Shown piece by piece: positions 24,530-34,596 of a stretch of 64,000 bases of DNA. Position 1 is the first letter of the stretch, and every line of letters begins with the position of its first letter. The stretch is from Nocardia nova SH22a. Its GTDB lineage: Bacteria; Actinomycetota; Actinomycetes; Mycobacteriales; Mycobacteriaceae. The notes below the pieces were generated by a model. That model saw nothing but the letters and a program-made list of their open reading frames with translations. It made no database searches and was not told the origin of the DNA. Where the stretch lies: contig NZ_CP006850.1 in NCBI RefSeq assembly GCF_000523235.1, positions 3,038,001 to 3,102,000 on the forward strand, in the 5' to 3' direction. Made by a program: the position numbers and the translations under genes.

Positions 24530-27500
24530 TCACCGATCGGGATCGTTCTCCGCGGCCCAGGCCGCGATCTGGGCGCGCGAGCTGAAGCCGAGTTTGGTGA
24601 GAATGTGTTCGACGTGACCGTCGACGGTGCGCGCGGAGATCACCAGTTCGGCGGCGATCCGCTTGTTGGTGAGGCCACGGGCGACGAGGTCGGCGACCTG
24701 CCGTTCGCGATCGGTCAGGATGGCGGGCGACCGCGCGGACGAGGCGACGGGCTGCTCGCCGAGGGCATACGCGACCGCGTCGTCGATGTCCTGCTCATGA
24801 CCGCGCCGGAATGCCAGATCGAATCGGCGCCCGCCGAGAACGCGACGCGCTGATCGCTCGCACTCGCCGTGGAAAGGGGAGATGGCCGGAAAGATCGTGG
24901 TGCCGCCGCTCCCGGCCGGCCAGAGGTTGTCGACGGCTCCCAGGAGCACGGCGGCTCGCTCGGCATCGGCGTCGGCCACCACCCATGCCAGTGACTCGAG
25001 CATGAACGCTGCCACGATGGGGCTGTTCAGCCTGCGATTGAGCCGCAGTGCCGAGCGGATCAACTCTTGCGCGCGACGGTTGTCGCCGCGCTGCCAGGCG
25101 GCCACGCCGATTCCTCGAAGTGCCCCACAGCGATAGGACAACTCTCCGGACGATTCGGTCATGGACAGCAGTTCGTGGCAGTTCGCGTCCATGCGTGCCA
25201 TATCGCCACGCGCCTCGTATGCCCAGCAGAGGTAGGCCAGGGCGTTGACGTACACGACGGACATTTCCTGTGCGCGCAACGTGTCCACCGCACTGTGCAG
25301 CGATGTGCAGGCGCGGGCGATATCGCCGCGAGCGAGGGCGACGATGCCGTCGGCGTGGTCGATCTGCGCCCGGATCAGGGGGAGCGGGCTTTGCTCGAGG
25401 AAAGCGCGGGCCTTCCGCAGTGAACTCTCCGCGGCCCGCAAGTCGCCGTGGACCGCGGCGAGCTGGGTATCGGCCCGTAATGCCTTGACGCGGTCGAGGA
25501 TCGGCCCGCCGTCCGAGCAGGCGAGGGCTCGATCGAGCCAGGACCTTCCCTCGCCGTATTGGCCACGAAAGAACCAGAATTCATACAGGGCCGCGGTGGT
25601 TCGCAGCGCTGTCCCGGCGGCCTCGGCGGTCTCGTCGGACAGCGAGGCGTCGAGCGCTTCGCGCAGATTGGCTTGCTCTCGGCCGATGCGTGCGATCCAC
25701 TCCGGTTGCCGGTGGCTGAGCCATCCCGCTTCCGCGTCCACGGCCAACCGCTGGTACCAGTCGCAGTGCCGGCGGCGCAGTTGCCGGTACTCGCCCGATT
25801 CGCGCAACTTGAACCGGCCGTAGTCGCGCAATGTTTCGAGCATCCGGAAGCGCACGAGCCCGTCGACCTCTTCCCGGACCAGAATCGACTTGTCCACCAG
25901 AGCGGTGACGACATCGAGTGTGCTGTACGGAGTCAGGTCCCAGCCCGACACCTCTTCGGCGGCGTCGAGTTCGAAGGTGCCGGCGAAAACCGCCAGCCGG
26001 GCCCACAGTCGCTGTTCGGCGGGTGTGCAGATGTCGTAGCTCCAGTCGATACACCAGCGCAGCGTCTGCTGGCGCGTGGACGCGGCGCGGCTTCCCTGGG
26101 TGAGCAGTGCGAAGCGGTCGTCGAGATGTTGCACGATCTGCTGGGGCGAGAGCGAACGCAGCCGGGCTGCGGCGAGTTCGATGGCCAGCGGCAAGCCGTC
26201 CAGGCGGGCGCAGATCTGGGCGACCGAGGAACGATTCTGCTCATCGAGCCGGAAGCCCGGCACCGCGGCCGCGGCACGCTCGCAGAACAGCGCCACCGCG
26301 TCGAAGCGAGCCATTCGACGCAGTGCGGGTTTCTCGTCGCCGGCGGGGGCAGTCAGCGGCGGCACCAGCACCACCGACTCACCGGCGATGTTCAGCGGCT
26401 CGCGGCTCGTGGCCAGAATTCGCAGATCCGGGCAGCTGCGCAACAGCACGTCGGCCAATTTCGCGGCCGCTTCGACCAGCTGCTCGCAGTTGTCCAGTAT
26501 CAGCAGCGTTTCCCTGGAACCCAGGCGGCGAATCAGCACATCGAGCAACGCCGCGTCCGGCTCGTCCCGGGCGCCGAGGGCCGCCGCGACCACATCGACC
26601 AGGAGCGTGGGATCGGATACATCGGAAAGCTCGGCGAGCCACGCCCCACCGGCGAAGCTCGATTCCCGGGTCGCGGCGACCCGCAGGGCCAGTCTCGTTT
26701 TCCCCACACCTCCGACGCCGGTCAGCGTCACCAGCCGGGAGGCCGACAGCAGGTTGCGCACCTCCGCGAGCTCGGCGCGACGGTTGATGAAACCGGTCAA
26801 TTCCGCGGGCAGATTTCCACGGCGCGCACTCGTGCCCGCAGCGCCTGTCTCCTCGGCGTTCAGACCTGGCCCGCCCCGCAGCGCCATGTTGTCGACCGGG
26901 TAGCCGAGCCGCTGTTGCACCCGGCGGATCGCCTCACCGAAGGCCGCCGCCGAAGGACGGCTGCCGGGGTCGCGATTCATCGCCGATGCCACCAGGGCGG
27001 CCACCTCCGAAGGGAGGCCGTCGTCCTGGAGGTCGGGCACCGGTTGTGTCGTGATCCGCCGGAACTGCGTCACCACATTCTCGCCGCTGCGGCGTTCGAA
27101 GGCGGCATGGCCGGTGAGTGCGCTGAACAGGGTGGCGCCGAGCCCGTAGACATCGGAGGCCACATTCGGTGTGCCGCCTTCGAGTACCTCGGGTGCGGTG
27201 AACGCCGGCGACCCGGTCAACGTACCCGCGGCGGTTCGGAAGCCGCCGGCGACGTGTGCGATGCCGAAGTCGGTCAATGCCGGTTCGCCGTATTCGGTGA
27301 GCAGGATATTTCCCGGCTTCACGTCGCGGTGCACGATATCGAGACGATGCGCGCTCTCGAGCGCCCCGGCGATCTTCACCCCGATCGAGAGTGCGTCGCG
27401 CACGGCGATCGGGCCGTGTTCGCGGATCCACCGATCCAGCGAGTCCGCCGGATGGAACGGCATCACCAGGAACGGGTGACCACCTGCGGTGGAACCGGCC

Positions 27501-27769
27501 GCGAGAACGGTCACGATATTCGGATGCCCGGTCAAGCGGCCCATCGCCTGCTGCTCGCGAAGGAATCGTGCCTGGTTGTCGGCGTCGAGTTCGGTGGTCA
27601 GGACCTTGACCGCGACGGTGCGGTCCAGCGCCGCCTGCTCGCACCGATACACCACGCCGAAGCCACCGCGGCCGATCTCGACGGCATCCGCGAAACCGGC
27701 GTCCGCCAGTTCCGCCACGAGAGGTGTGGCCACCTCACGGCGCGTGTCCTGCGCTTCGTCGTCGGTCAT
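24530..27769 (-). CDS. PknK-like Ser/Thr kinase fused to NTPase and LuxR output domain
   Basis: Large regulator of 1079 residues. Domain order: Hanks-type kinase (about 25-285) with glycine loop GRGGFG, Lys55, HRDVKPGN around Asp149 and DFG at 167-169, all intact; an NB-ARC/AAA-type ATPase with P-loop GVGGVGKT (351-358); a long helical TPR-like region; and a C-terminal LuxR helix-turn-helix (about 1015-1075, LTDRERQVADLVARGLTNKRIA). This is the architecture of mycobacterial PknK and of MalT-like regulators. It likely phosphorylates itself or partners and activates transcription. No transmembrane segment is seen. The target genes are unknown; position next to the catabolic cluster is the only hint. 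Confidence 0.92.
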   Translation of the reverse strand: MTDDEAQDTRREVATPLVAELADAGFADAVEIGRGGFGVVYRCEQAALDRTVAVKVLTTELDADNQARFLREQQAMGRLTGHPNIVTVLAAGSTAGGHPFLVMPFHPADSLDRWIREHGPIAVRDALSIGVKIAGALESAHRLDIVHRDVKPGNILLTEYGEPALTDFGIAHVAGGFRTAAGTLTGSPAFTAPEVLEGGTPNVASDVYGLGATLFSALTGHAAFERRSGENVVTQFRRITTQPVPDLQDDGLPSEVAALVASAMNRDPGSRPSAAAFGEAIRRVQQRLGYPVDNMALRGGPGLNAEETGAAGTSARRGNLPAELTGFINRRAELAEVRNLLSASRLVTLTGVGGVGKTRLALRVAATRESSFAGGAWLAELSDVSDPTLLVDVVAAALGARDEPDAALLDVLIRRLGSRETLLILDNCEQLVEAAAKLADVLLRSCPDLRILATSREPLNIAGESVVLVPPLTAPAGDEKPALRRMARFDAVALFCERAAAAVPGFRLDEQNRSSVAQICARLDGLPLAIELAAARLRSLSPQQIVQHLDDRFALLTQGSRAASTRQQTLRWCIDWSYDICTPAEQRLWARLAVFAGTFELDAAEEVSGWDLTPYSTLDVVTALVDKSILVREEVDGLVRFRMLETLRDYGRFKLRESGEYRQLRRRHCDWYQRLAVDAEAGWLSHRQPEWIARIGREQANLREALDASLSDETAEAAGTALRTTAALYEFWFFRGQYGEGRSWLDRALACSDGGPILDRVKALRADTQLAAVHGDLRAAESSLRKARAFLEQSPLPLIRAQIDHADGIVALARGDIARACTSLHSAVDTLRAQEMSVVYVNALAYLCWAYEARGDMARMDANCHELLSMTESSGELSYRCGALRGIGVAAWQRGDNRRAQELIRSALRLNRRLNSPIVAAFMLESLAWVVADADAERAAVLLGAVDNLWPAGSGGTTIFPAISPFHGECERSARRVLGGRRFDLAFRRGHEQDIDDAVAYALGEQPVASSARSPAILTDRERQVADLVARGLTNKRIAAELVISARTVDGHVEHILTKLGFSSRAQIAAWAAENDPDR

Positions 27770-27876
27770 CGGTCACGTGCGCATCCAGCCGCCCCCCGGA
27801 TGCTGGGCGTCATCCACCTTTCTTCACCAAGGTCAGCGTATCTCCCCGCCGGTGTTTCGTGGCTGCTGTGCCGGCA

Positions 27877-29340
27877 TTACAGCGGCCACTGCATGTGCTT
27901 GATCTCGAAGAACTCGCGCAGCCCCTCCTCGCCGCCTTCCCGGCCGATCCCGCTGTAACCCGGTCCGCCCCAGGGAGCGTCGGCGCGCATCCCGCCGCCG
28001 CCGTTGATGGTGACCGTGCCCGAGCGCAGGCGGCGGCCGAACGCGAGGGCGTCGGCGGCCGGGCCCCAGACATTGGCGTTGAGAGCGTATTTGGCGTCGT
28101 TGGCCATGCGGACGGCATCGTCGAGATCGGTGTAGGGCATCACCACGCCGACCGGGGCGAACAGTTCCTCCTGGGCGATCTCGGCCTCGTTGGGAACGTG
28201 GGTCACCAGCGTCGCCTCGAGGAAGAAGCCCGCGTCCAGACCCGCTGGGCGGCCACCGCCGATCGGGAACCGCGCACCCGCCTCGCGCGCACGGCCCAGG
28301 AATCCCTCGACCCGGTCGCGGTGCTCACCGGTGATCAGCGGGCCCAGAATCGTATCGGGGGACAGGGGATCGCCGACGGTGAGGCTTGCCAGGAACGCCG
28401 TCGACCGCTCGACATATTCGTCGAAGTCCGCCTGCGGCACCAGGGTTCGGGTGGTGGCTCCGCAGGCCTGGCCGCTGTTGCGGGTGAAGCGCAGGGCCGA
28501 GGCGGGGACGGCTCGTTCCAGATCGGTTCCGGGCAGCACGATATTGGGGGATTTGCCGCCGAGTTCCAGCACGACCTTCTTCAGGGTCGGCGCCGCCAGG
28601 GTCAGGATCTTGCTGCCCACCGCGGCCGATCCGGTGAAGGTCACCATGTCGACCTCGGGGGCCTCGACGACCAGCGTCGTGGTTCCCGGCGGCCCGAACA
28701 CCAGATTGACCGCGCCGGAAGGGAATCCGGCCTCTTCGAACAGTCGCACGATCGCCGAGGTCAGCAGGATCGCGCGCGGTGAGGTGACCAGCACCGTGGA
28801 GCAGCCCGCGGCCAGCGCGGCGCCCAGTTTGTACGCGCACATCATCACCGGCACGTTGTAGGCGACGATCGCCGCCACCACGCCCGCGGGTTCGCGCACC
28901 AGCATGCTGCTGGACAGGATCGGATCGCGGTCCAGCGGAAGTGGTTGCTCGTATCCCTCGCGCGGTCCCCGTATCGCGGCATCGGCGAACCACCGGAAGA
29001 ATTTCGCCGGTAGATCGACATGCAAGGTGGAGGCGCCGCTGACCGGGGTGCCGATCTCGGTGGCCGCCAGGGCGACGATGTCGTCGCGGCGTGCCTCGAG
29101 CAGATCGGTGAACCGGTGCAGCAGGGCGCCGCGGTCGGCGGGGCTCAGCCGGCTCCACTCGCCGCCGTCGAAGGCGCGCCGCGCGGCGGAGACCGCCGCG
29201 GCCACCTGGGCCGGGCCGGTCGACGGGGTGAGCGCCAACTGCTCGCCGGTGCTGGGGTTGATCGAGGCGATCGGCTCGCCGTCCCCGGCGACCCAGCGAC
29301 CGTCGATATAGCTCGCGGCCTCACCAATCAAGGCAGTCAT
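27877..29340 (-). CDS. NAD(P)-dependent aldehyde dehydrogenase
   Basis: Last gene of the minus-strand hydantoinase operon; 487 residues counted from the ATG at 29340, which has AAAGGAT upstream (an upstream in-frame ATG at 29370 lacks support). It shows the glutamate of LELGGKSP (about 258) and the cysteine in GQACGA (about 291). The C-terminus ends in a FEIKHMQWPL-type tail. Its equivalent in the plus-strand operon is at 48106. It would oxidise an aldehyde produced in the pathway; substrate unknown. Confidence 0.92.
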   Translation of the reverse strand: MTALIGEAASYIDGRWVAGDGEPIASINPSTGEQLALTPSTGPAQVAAAVSAARRAFDGGEWSRLSPADRGALLHRFTDLLEARRDDIVALAATEIGTPVSGASTLHVDLPAKFFRWFADAAIRGPREGYEQPLPLDRDPILSSSMLVREPAGVVAAIVAYNVPVMMCAYKLGAALAAGCSTVLVTSPRAILLTSAIVRLFEEAGFPSGAVNLVFGPPGTTTLVVEAPEVDMVTFTGSAAVGSKILTLAAPTLKKVVLELGGKSPNIVLPGTDLERAVPASALRFTRNSGQACGATTRTLVPQADFDEYVERSTAFLASLTVGDPLSPDTILGPLITGEHRDRVEGFLGRAREAGARFPIGGGRPAGLDAGFFLEATLVTHVPNEAEIAQEELFAPVGVVMPYTDLDDAVRMANDAKYALNANVWGPAADALAFGRRLRSGTVTINGGGGMRADAPWGGPGYSGIGREGGEEGLREFFEIKHMQWPL

Positions 29341-29385
29341 AATCCTGATCCTTTGCCAGAAGTGTTCCAAGACGGGGCAATTCGT

Positions 29386-30153
29386 TCACCCCGCCATATA
29401 TCCACCGTCGACGACGAATTCGCCGCCGGTCGCGTAACGGGCCCGGTCCGACAGCAGCCAGCAGGCCATCTCGGCGATCTCCTCCGGCCGCGCCAGCCGC
29501 GCCGAGGGGATGCGGGCCATGATCGTGTCGCCGCTGCGGCGTTTGGCGTCCTTCATCAGATCGGTGTCGGTATAGCCGGGGCATACCGCGTTGATCCGGA
29601 TGGCGGGCGCGTACTCGATCGCCGCGGTTTTCGTCAGGCCGACCACGCCGTGCTTGGCGGCCGAATATCCGGCGGTGGTCTTGAACCCGGTCAGACCGGC
29701 CAGCGACGCGGTGTTCACGATCGCACCGCCGCCCTGGGCCTCCATCTGCTGCAATTCGGCACGCAGACACAGCCATACGCCTTTGAGATTGACGGCGACG
29801 GCCTGATCGAACGCCGACTCGTCCCATTCGCCGACCCGGCGGCCGCCCTGCCCGATCTGCCCGCCGCTGACACCGGCGTTGTTGAACGCGCCGTCGAGGC
29901 GGCCGTAATGGTCGACCGCGGTGGCGACCATCGCGTCCACCGAGTCGCCGTCGGTGAGATCGGCCGGAACGGCAAGGGCCGCACCGCCGTTCGATTCCAC
30001 CTCGTCGGCGACCGCCCGCACGCGATCGCCGGAGATATCGGTCAGCGCCAATCGCGCGCCTTCGCGCGCCGCGAGCAGCGCGGTGGCCCGCCCGATCCCA
30101 CCGGCGGCGCCGGTGATGAGGACGACTTTGCCGTCGAGCAACAGCCCTGTCAT
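29386..30153 (-). CDS. SDR of the first hydantoinase operon
   Basis: Classical SDR of 255 residues beginning MTGLLLDGKVVLITGAAGGIG. The NNAG, the catalytic serine and the YSAAK pair, and a C-terminal YATGGEFVVDGGY are present. The aspartate in LTDIS at the end of strand 2 suggests NAD use. The open frame extends far upstream, but the ATG at 30153 is preceded by GAAAGGAACC and matches the normal SDR start. It lies 29 nt after the zinc-ribbon gene. Paired with the aldehyde dehydrogenase downstream, it suggests sequential oxidations of a hydroxyl compound. Confidence 0.9.
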   Translation of the reverse strand: MTGLLLDGKVVLITGAAGGIGRATALLAAREGARLALTDISGDRVRAVADEVESNGGAALAVPADLTDGDSVDAMVATAVDHYGRLDGAFNNAGVSGGQIGQGGRRVGEWDESAFDQAVAVNLKGVWLCLRAELQQMEAQGGGAIVNTASLAGLTGFKTTAGYSAAKHGVVGLTKTAAIEYAPAIRINAVCPGYTDTDLMKDAKRRSGDTIMARIPSARLARPEEIAEMACWLLSDRARYATGGEFVVDGGYMAG

Positions 30154-30182
30154 GGGTTGGTTCCTTTCGATGTGCAGCGTTC

Positions 30183-30443
30183 TCAGCCGACCCGCGAGGC
30201 GGGCCAGTCCCGGGTCGGCGACCGCCACGCGGGCCAGTGGTCTTCGGGCTCGGGGCGAGTCACCGAGACGTGGTGGAAGCACTGCTGGCACTTCACCACC
30301 ATGCGGGCGCCGAGGTAGTTGGCCACGGGATAGCGGGCGAGATCCGTTGCGCCACAGGCGGGGCACTCGCCGTCGACGGGAGTCCGCTCGACGTGGACGC
30401 GGGGCGTTTCGGGGCGGGGGAAGAGGAGTCGATCGACTGACAT
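30183..30443 (-). CDS. Small zinc-ribbon protein, partner of HyuA/HyuB
   Basis: Protein of 86 residues with one predicted zinc ribbon: GECPACGATDLARYPV and, 20 residues on, VVKCQQCFHH, giving CxxC...CxxC. The same CxxC-RYPV-VKCQxC arrangement is found in the 70-residue protein at 43088, beside the other HyuA/B pair. Small zinc-binding subunits accompany related ATP-dependent ketone carboxylases (acetone and acetophenone carboxylase), so a subunit role is a reasonable inference. The gene lies 11 nt after hyuB. Confidence 0.8.
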   Translation of the reverse strand: MSVDRLLFPRPETPRVHVERTPVDGECPACGATDLARYPVANYLGARMVVKCQQCFHHVSVTRPEPEDHWPAWRSPTRDWPASRVG

Positions 30444-30454
30444 GGTGATGCCTC

Positions 30455-32377
30455 TCAGATGATCCAGGTGGTGGGGTTGGCGACCGGGACCTGCCAGCGG
30501 CCCTGTTCGCGTTCGGCGGCCAGATGGGCACGCCGTTGTGCGGTGGCGGCCTCGTCCACCTCGCCGTCGGTGAGCACGACTCCGTATGCGGCGGTGGCGA
30601 ATTCGTCGCTCACCAGTCGCTTGTGGACGTCGGCGGCGACCCGCGCCGTGTCGCGCACGAGGGGATCGCCCCAGCCGCCGCCACCGCCGATGACGAAGCG
30701 GATCGCGTCGCCCGCCTGCACCAGCAGGTTGGAGAACTTGCCGGACGTGTAGCGGGCGCCGCGGCCGAATTCGCCGTTGTCCGGGTCGGGGCGGCCGTCC
30801 TCGTCGAACGTGCCGAACAGCGGTTCGGCCCCGCGCAGGTCGAGCGGATCGCCGTGCGTGGCGAGGTCGAAATCCGCGATGTACCAGCCGTAGGCCGAGG
30901 TCCCCGCGCCGCCGCCCTTCGAGCCGGGCGCACCGCGGCGCAGCCGGTCGGCGACGACGGTGACCAGGGTGTCGGATTCGGCGAAGATCGAATAGACCGA
31001 ACCCAGGCCGCCGCGGAACTGTCCCGCACCGGCGGTGTCGATGACGATCTCGTGTTGCACGACGATCAGCGGGCTCTCGATCTCGACGTGCTCCTGCACC
31101 GAGGTGCGGCAGTTGCCGATCGGCGCGACGCAGAACGAGACGCCGTCCTCCTTCCAGGTGCCGCCCCAGCCGCCGCCCGCGAGACCGTAAGCGCCCCAAG
31201 GGTTTCCCTCATGTCCGGGGCGGCTGTCGATTCCGCTGAAGCCCACGTAGAGCGCGGTGCCGGTATCGGGTGCGAACGATTCCTCCACCGCCTGGCTCAG
31301 CGCCTGCGACACCACGTTGATGGCGCGCGGTCCGATGTCGGCGTGGCTCGAGCAGCTCGACGGCGGCAGCACCTGCACGACACTGCCCGCGGGCAGCAGC
31401 ACGTCGATCGGGCGCAGGGTTCCGCTGTTGACTGGCGTCGACGGGTCGACCATCAATTTGACCGCCTCGATGCAGCGCCCGGCCTCGCACCACGCCGTGC
31501 CGCAGTTGCCCAGCGGCTGACGGCCGGATCCGGAGAAGTCGATCTCCATGGAGTCGCCGCGCACCCGCACGGTGACGTTGACCGGGATCGGTTCGTCGGT
31601 GACGCCGTCCTCGTCGAGGAAATCCTCGGCGGTGTAGTCCCCGTCCGGGATGCTCGCGATCCCGCGCCGCATACTCGCCTCGGTGGCGTCGATCGCGTAC
31701 CGGCCCGCCGCGCGCACCTGATCCAGCCCGCCGCGGGTGATCAGCTCCTGCAGCTGGCGTTCGCCCACGACCAGGCAGCCGTGCAGTGCGCGAAGGTCAC
31801 CGAGCACCAATTGCGGGACGCGGTTGTTCTCCAGCAGGAAGTTGAAGGTCGGGCGCACCGGCACGTCACCCGCGTAGAGCAATGTGGGTGGGAGCTTCAG
31901 CTGCTCTTCGAAGTGGGTGTGGGCGCCGTTGGAGAAGCCGCCGGGGATCGGACCGCCGAGGTCGACCAGATGCGAGGTCGACTGCAGCAGGAATTCCACT
32001 CGGCCGTCCACGAAGACGGGACGGAACAGATTCACATCGGCCTGATGCAGCGCCCCGCGCCACGGATCGTTGGTGAAGATGACGTCGCCGGGCCGCATGG
32101 TGTCGATATCCCAGTCGTCCATCACGAAATTCGCGATGTGCGGGGCGATGAAGGCGTGCTGCATACAGCCCTCCCACAGCGCGGCGGCCTCCCAGCCCTC
32201 GTCGGTGCGCATGTGGATGACGACCGTGCAGTCGAGGATGTCGCGGCAGACCGGCGAAAACGCGCTGCGCATCAGCGAATCCAGCATTTCGCGGGCGACC
32301 TCGGTGAGCCCGTACCGCAGGATGTCGAGTTCGACTTCCGCAGCGGGACCGGTGGTTTCGGGGGTGGTGATGGTCAT
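30455..32377 (-). CDS. Hydantoinase B / oxoprolinase-type subunit
   Basis: Subunit of 640 residues, partner of the HyuA-type ATPase 10 nt upstream. Family hallmarks: REAxxS-like opening segment (VAREMLDSLMRSAFSPVCRDILDC), GDVIFTNDPWRGALHQADVNLFRPVF, GGFSNGAHTHFEEQL and the glycine-rich C-terminal VIGGGGGWGDPL. In this family A+B complexes use ATP to hydrolyse cyclic amides (5-oxoproline, N-methylhydantoin, caprolactam) or to carboxylate ketones. The neighbouring zinc ribbon and dehydrogenases favour a carboxylase or a ring-opening step on a carbonyl compound, by inference. Confidence 0.92.
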   Translation of the reverse strand: MTITTPETTGPAAEVELDILRYGLTEVAREMLDSLMRSAFSPVCRDILDCTVVIHMRTDEGWEAAALWEGCMQHAFIAPHIANFVMDDWDIDTMRPGDVIFTNDPWRGALHQADVNLFRPVFVDGRVEFLLQSTSHLVDLGGPIPGGFSNGAHTHFEEQLKLPPTLLYAGDVPVRPTFNFLLENNRVPQLVLGDLRALHGCLVVGERQLQELITRGGLDQVRAAGRYAIDATEASMRRGIASIPDGDYTAEDFLDEDGVTDEPIPVNVTVRVRGDSMEIDFSGSGRQPLGNCGTAWCEAGRCIEAVKLMVDPSTPVNSGTLRPIDVLLPAGSVVQVLPPSSCSSHADIGPRAINVVSQALSQAVEESFAPDTGTALYVGFSGIDSRPGHEGNPWGAYGLAGGGWGGTWKEDGVSFCVAPIGNCRTSVQEHVEIESPLIVVQHEIVIDTAGAGQFRGGLGSVYSIFAESDTLVTVVADRLRRGAPGSKGGGAGTSAYGWYIADFDLATHGDPLDLRGAEPLFGTFDEDGRPDPDNGEFGRGARYTSGKFSNLLVQAGDAIRFVIGGGGGWGDPLVRDTARVAADVHKRLVSDEFATAAYGVVLTDGEVDEAATAQRRAHLAAEREQGRWQVPVANPTTWII

Positions 32378-32387
32378 GGATCGTTCC

Positions 32388-34451
32388 TCAGCTCTGCGGC
32401 TCGATGATCAGATTCAGGTCGTCGTCCAGCGACGCGGTCCGCCCGGGCAGGACCAGCGTCGTCGCGTACTTCTCGGCGATCAGCGCGGGGCCGTGCACCC
32501 GCTCGTCGCGGCCGAGTCGCTCGCGGATGTGGATGGGGACCTCGACGGGTTCGGTGGTGCCCGGCACCGTGAGTTGCGCTGTGCGCAGGAAGGATTCGCC
32601 GTCCTCGGGGACCGCCTCCGGCTTGCGGTTGTCGCGCGGGATGATCGCGGTCACCTCGACGGTGGACACCACGACCGGGATCTCGGTGGCCGCGAAACCG
32701 TAGGACTCGCGGTAGAACTCGTGGAATGCGGGGACGAGCGCGGTCGCGGCGTCGGCGGTGAGCGTCCCGGCGGGGATGGGCATCCGGTTGTCCCAGGTCT
32801 GGCCCCGATACATCGCGAAGACCGCGCGCTCGAATCGGAGGCGTTCGACGTCGGCGCCCTGGTTCTTCAGTTCGTCGCGAATCCGATCCTGGAGCGCGGT
32901 GAACGCGGCCTCGATCGCGTCGGCGTTCGCCGGCTCGAGCGGCGTCATGATCGACTGGGCACGGGTGACCATCAGATCGCTGCGCAGCAGGCCCAGCGCG
33001 GAGAACTGGCCGGGACTGGACGGAACGATCACCTTGTCGACACCGAGGATCTGCCCGACGCGGTCGGCGAGCATCGGCCCGGCCGAACCCGAGGGCTGCA
33101 ATGCGAACTCCCGCACGTCGAGTCCGCGATAGACCGAAATCGTGCGCACCTTCGCGGCGATGTCCTGACACGCGACTTCGTATGCGGCGGAGGCGAGTTC
33201 GACGGCGGACATGTTCCACTGCGCCCCGGTCCGCGCGAGCGCCGCCGTCGAGGCGTCGACGTCGAGGCGGATCGCGCCGTTGGCGAACAGATCCGGCTGC
33301 AGGATCCCGAGCGCGGCGCAGGCGTCGGTGAGCGCTGGTTCGGTGCCGCCGCGCCGGTAGCAGACCGGTCCCGGATTCGAGCCCGCCGAGGCCGGTCCGA
33401 CCGCGACGTTGCCCAGCGCGTTGGGCCGGATCAGGCTGCCCGCGCCCGAGCCGATGCTCTCCACATCCACCAGCGGCATGGTCAGCGTCAGCCCGGTTTC
33501 CAAGGTCCAGGTGTCGGTGAGCGGGGTCTTGCCCCGGCGGATCGCGGCCACATCGGTGCTGGTGCCGCCCACGTCGATGGTGAGCAGGTTCGGTGCGCTG
33601 CCCTCGTTCGCCAGCTTCACACTGCCGCTGACACCGCCCACCGGGCCCGAAACCAGTTGGAACACCGGCGCTTTCCCGGCATCGGCGAAGGTCGCGACAC
33701 CGCCGTTCATCATCATGATCCACAACGTGCCGCCATAGTCGCGCTCGGCCAGCCGGTTCATGAGGCGGTCGAGGTAGCCGACGACGGCGGGCCCGACGTA
33801 GGCGTCCAGGGCCACGGTGGTGGTGCGCTCGTGCTCCTTGGTCACCGGATACAGCGCGGAGGTCTGGATGTAGGCGTCCGGCATCTCCTCGGCGACGATT
33901 TCGGCGGCGCGCCGCTCGTGCTCGGGATTGGTGTAGGAGTTCAGCAGGCAGACCGCCACCGACTCGGTGCCGCGCCCGGCCAGCTCGCGTGCCGCCGCGC
34001 GGACCTCGTCCTCGTCCAGTGCCAGCAGCACCGAGCCGTCGTAGCGCAGCCGTTCGCCGACCCCGTAGCGCGATTCGCGTGCCACGATCGGCCGCTCCTG
34101 ATGCGGGCGCACCCAGGTGGGGTCGTAGAAGCGGTCGCCGAATTCGCGATGCATGCGGCCGATGTCGAGCAGGTCCCGGTGTCCGCGGGTCGAGATCAGG
34201 CCGGTCGGCGCGCCGGTGCGGCTGAGCAGGGCGTTGATGCCGACGGTGTGGCCGTGCACGATTTCGGCGATCTCGGGGATCTCGAGCTCGACGGCCGCGA
34301 TGCTGTCGAGCACCCCGACCTCTTGTTCGGGCGTGGACAAGACCTTGCCGTCCCGGATCTCCCCGGTGGTCTGATTCAGGCCGATGATGTCGGTGAAGGT
34401 GCCACCGACATCGATGCCGACGATCCAGTCGGCTTGCTCGCTTTGCGTCAT
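32388..34451 (-). CDS. Hydantoinase A / oxoprolinase-type ATPase subunit
   Basis: ASKHA-fold ATP-using subunit of 687 residues. The nucleotide-binding signature VGIDVGGTFTDIIG opens the protein, and a second DVGGTSTDVA follows the hinge. HGHTVGINALLSRTGAPTGLISTRGHRDLLDIGR is the family core. The ATG at 34451 follows GGAGG; the open frame continues upstream without support. It forms a complex with the B subunit downstream. The plus-strand operon encodes a second A subunit (43317) of the same design. Confidence 0.93.
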   Translation of the reverse strand: MTQSEQADWIVGIDVGGTFTDIIGLNQTTGEIRDGKVLSTPEQEVGVLDSIAAVELEIPEIAEIVHGHTVGINALLSRTGAPTGLISTRGHRDLLDIGRMHREFGDRFYDPTWVRPHQERPIVARESRYGVGERLRYDGSVLLALDEDEVRAAARELAGRGTESVAVCLLNSYTNPEHERRAAEIVAEEMPDAYIQTSALYPVTKEHERTTTVALDAYVGPAVVGYLDRLMNRLAERDYGGTLWIMMMNGGVATFADAGKAPVFQLVSGPVGGVSGSVKLANEGSAPNLLTIDVGGTSTDVAAIRRGKTPLTDTWTLETGLTLTMPLVDVESIGSGAGSLIRPNALGNVAVGPASAGSNPGPVCYRRGGTEPALTDACAALGILQPDLFANGAIRLDVDASTAALARTGAQWNMSAVELASAAYEVACQDIAAKVRTISVYRGLDVREFALQPSGSAGPMLADRVGQILGVDKVIVPSSPGQFSALGLLRSDLMVTRAQSIMTPLEPANADAIEAAFTALQDRIRDELKNQGADVERLRFERAVFAMYRGQTWDNRMPIPAGTLTADAATALVPAFHEFYRESYGFAATEIPVVVSTVEVTAIIPRDNRKPEAVPEDGESFLRTAQLTVPGTTEPVEVPIHIRERLGRDERVHGPALIAEKYATTLVLPGRTASLDDDLNLIIEPQS

Positions 34452-34596
34452 ACCTGCGCCTCCAGTGCCATGTGCTGCCGCGGCGTGAACCCGTCCGCTT
34501 TTGTGGTGCAGCTCACTGTCCCGTGAAGCGCTGGTCGCAACATCCGGCGCGGGTAAGGGATTCGTACGACCTTCGGCCGAACCGGTCGACGGCAGG

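Noticed and set aside
25559..27958. 799-codon plus-strand frame opposite the kinase-LuxR gene
   Set aside because: Antisense shadow of a gene with intact kinase, P-loop and HTH motifs; no ribosome-binding site and no recognisable domain.
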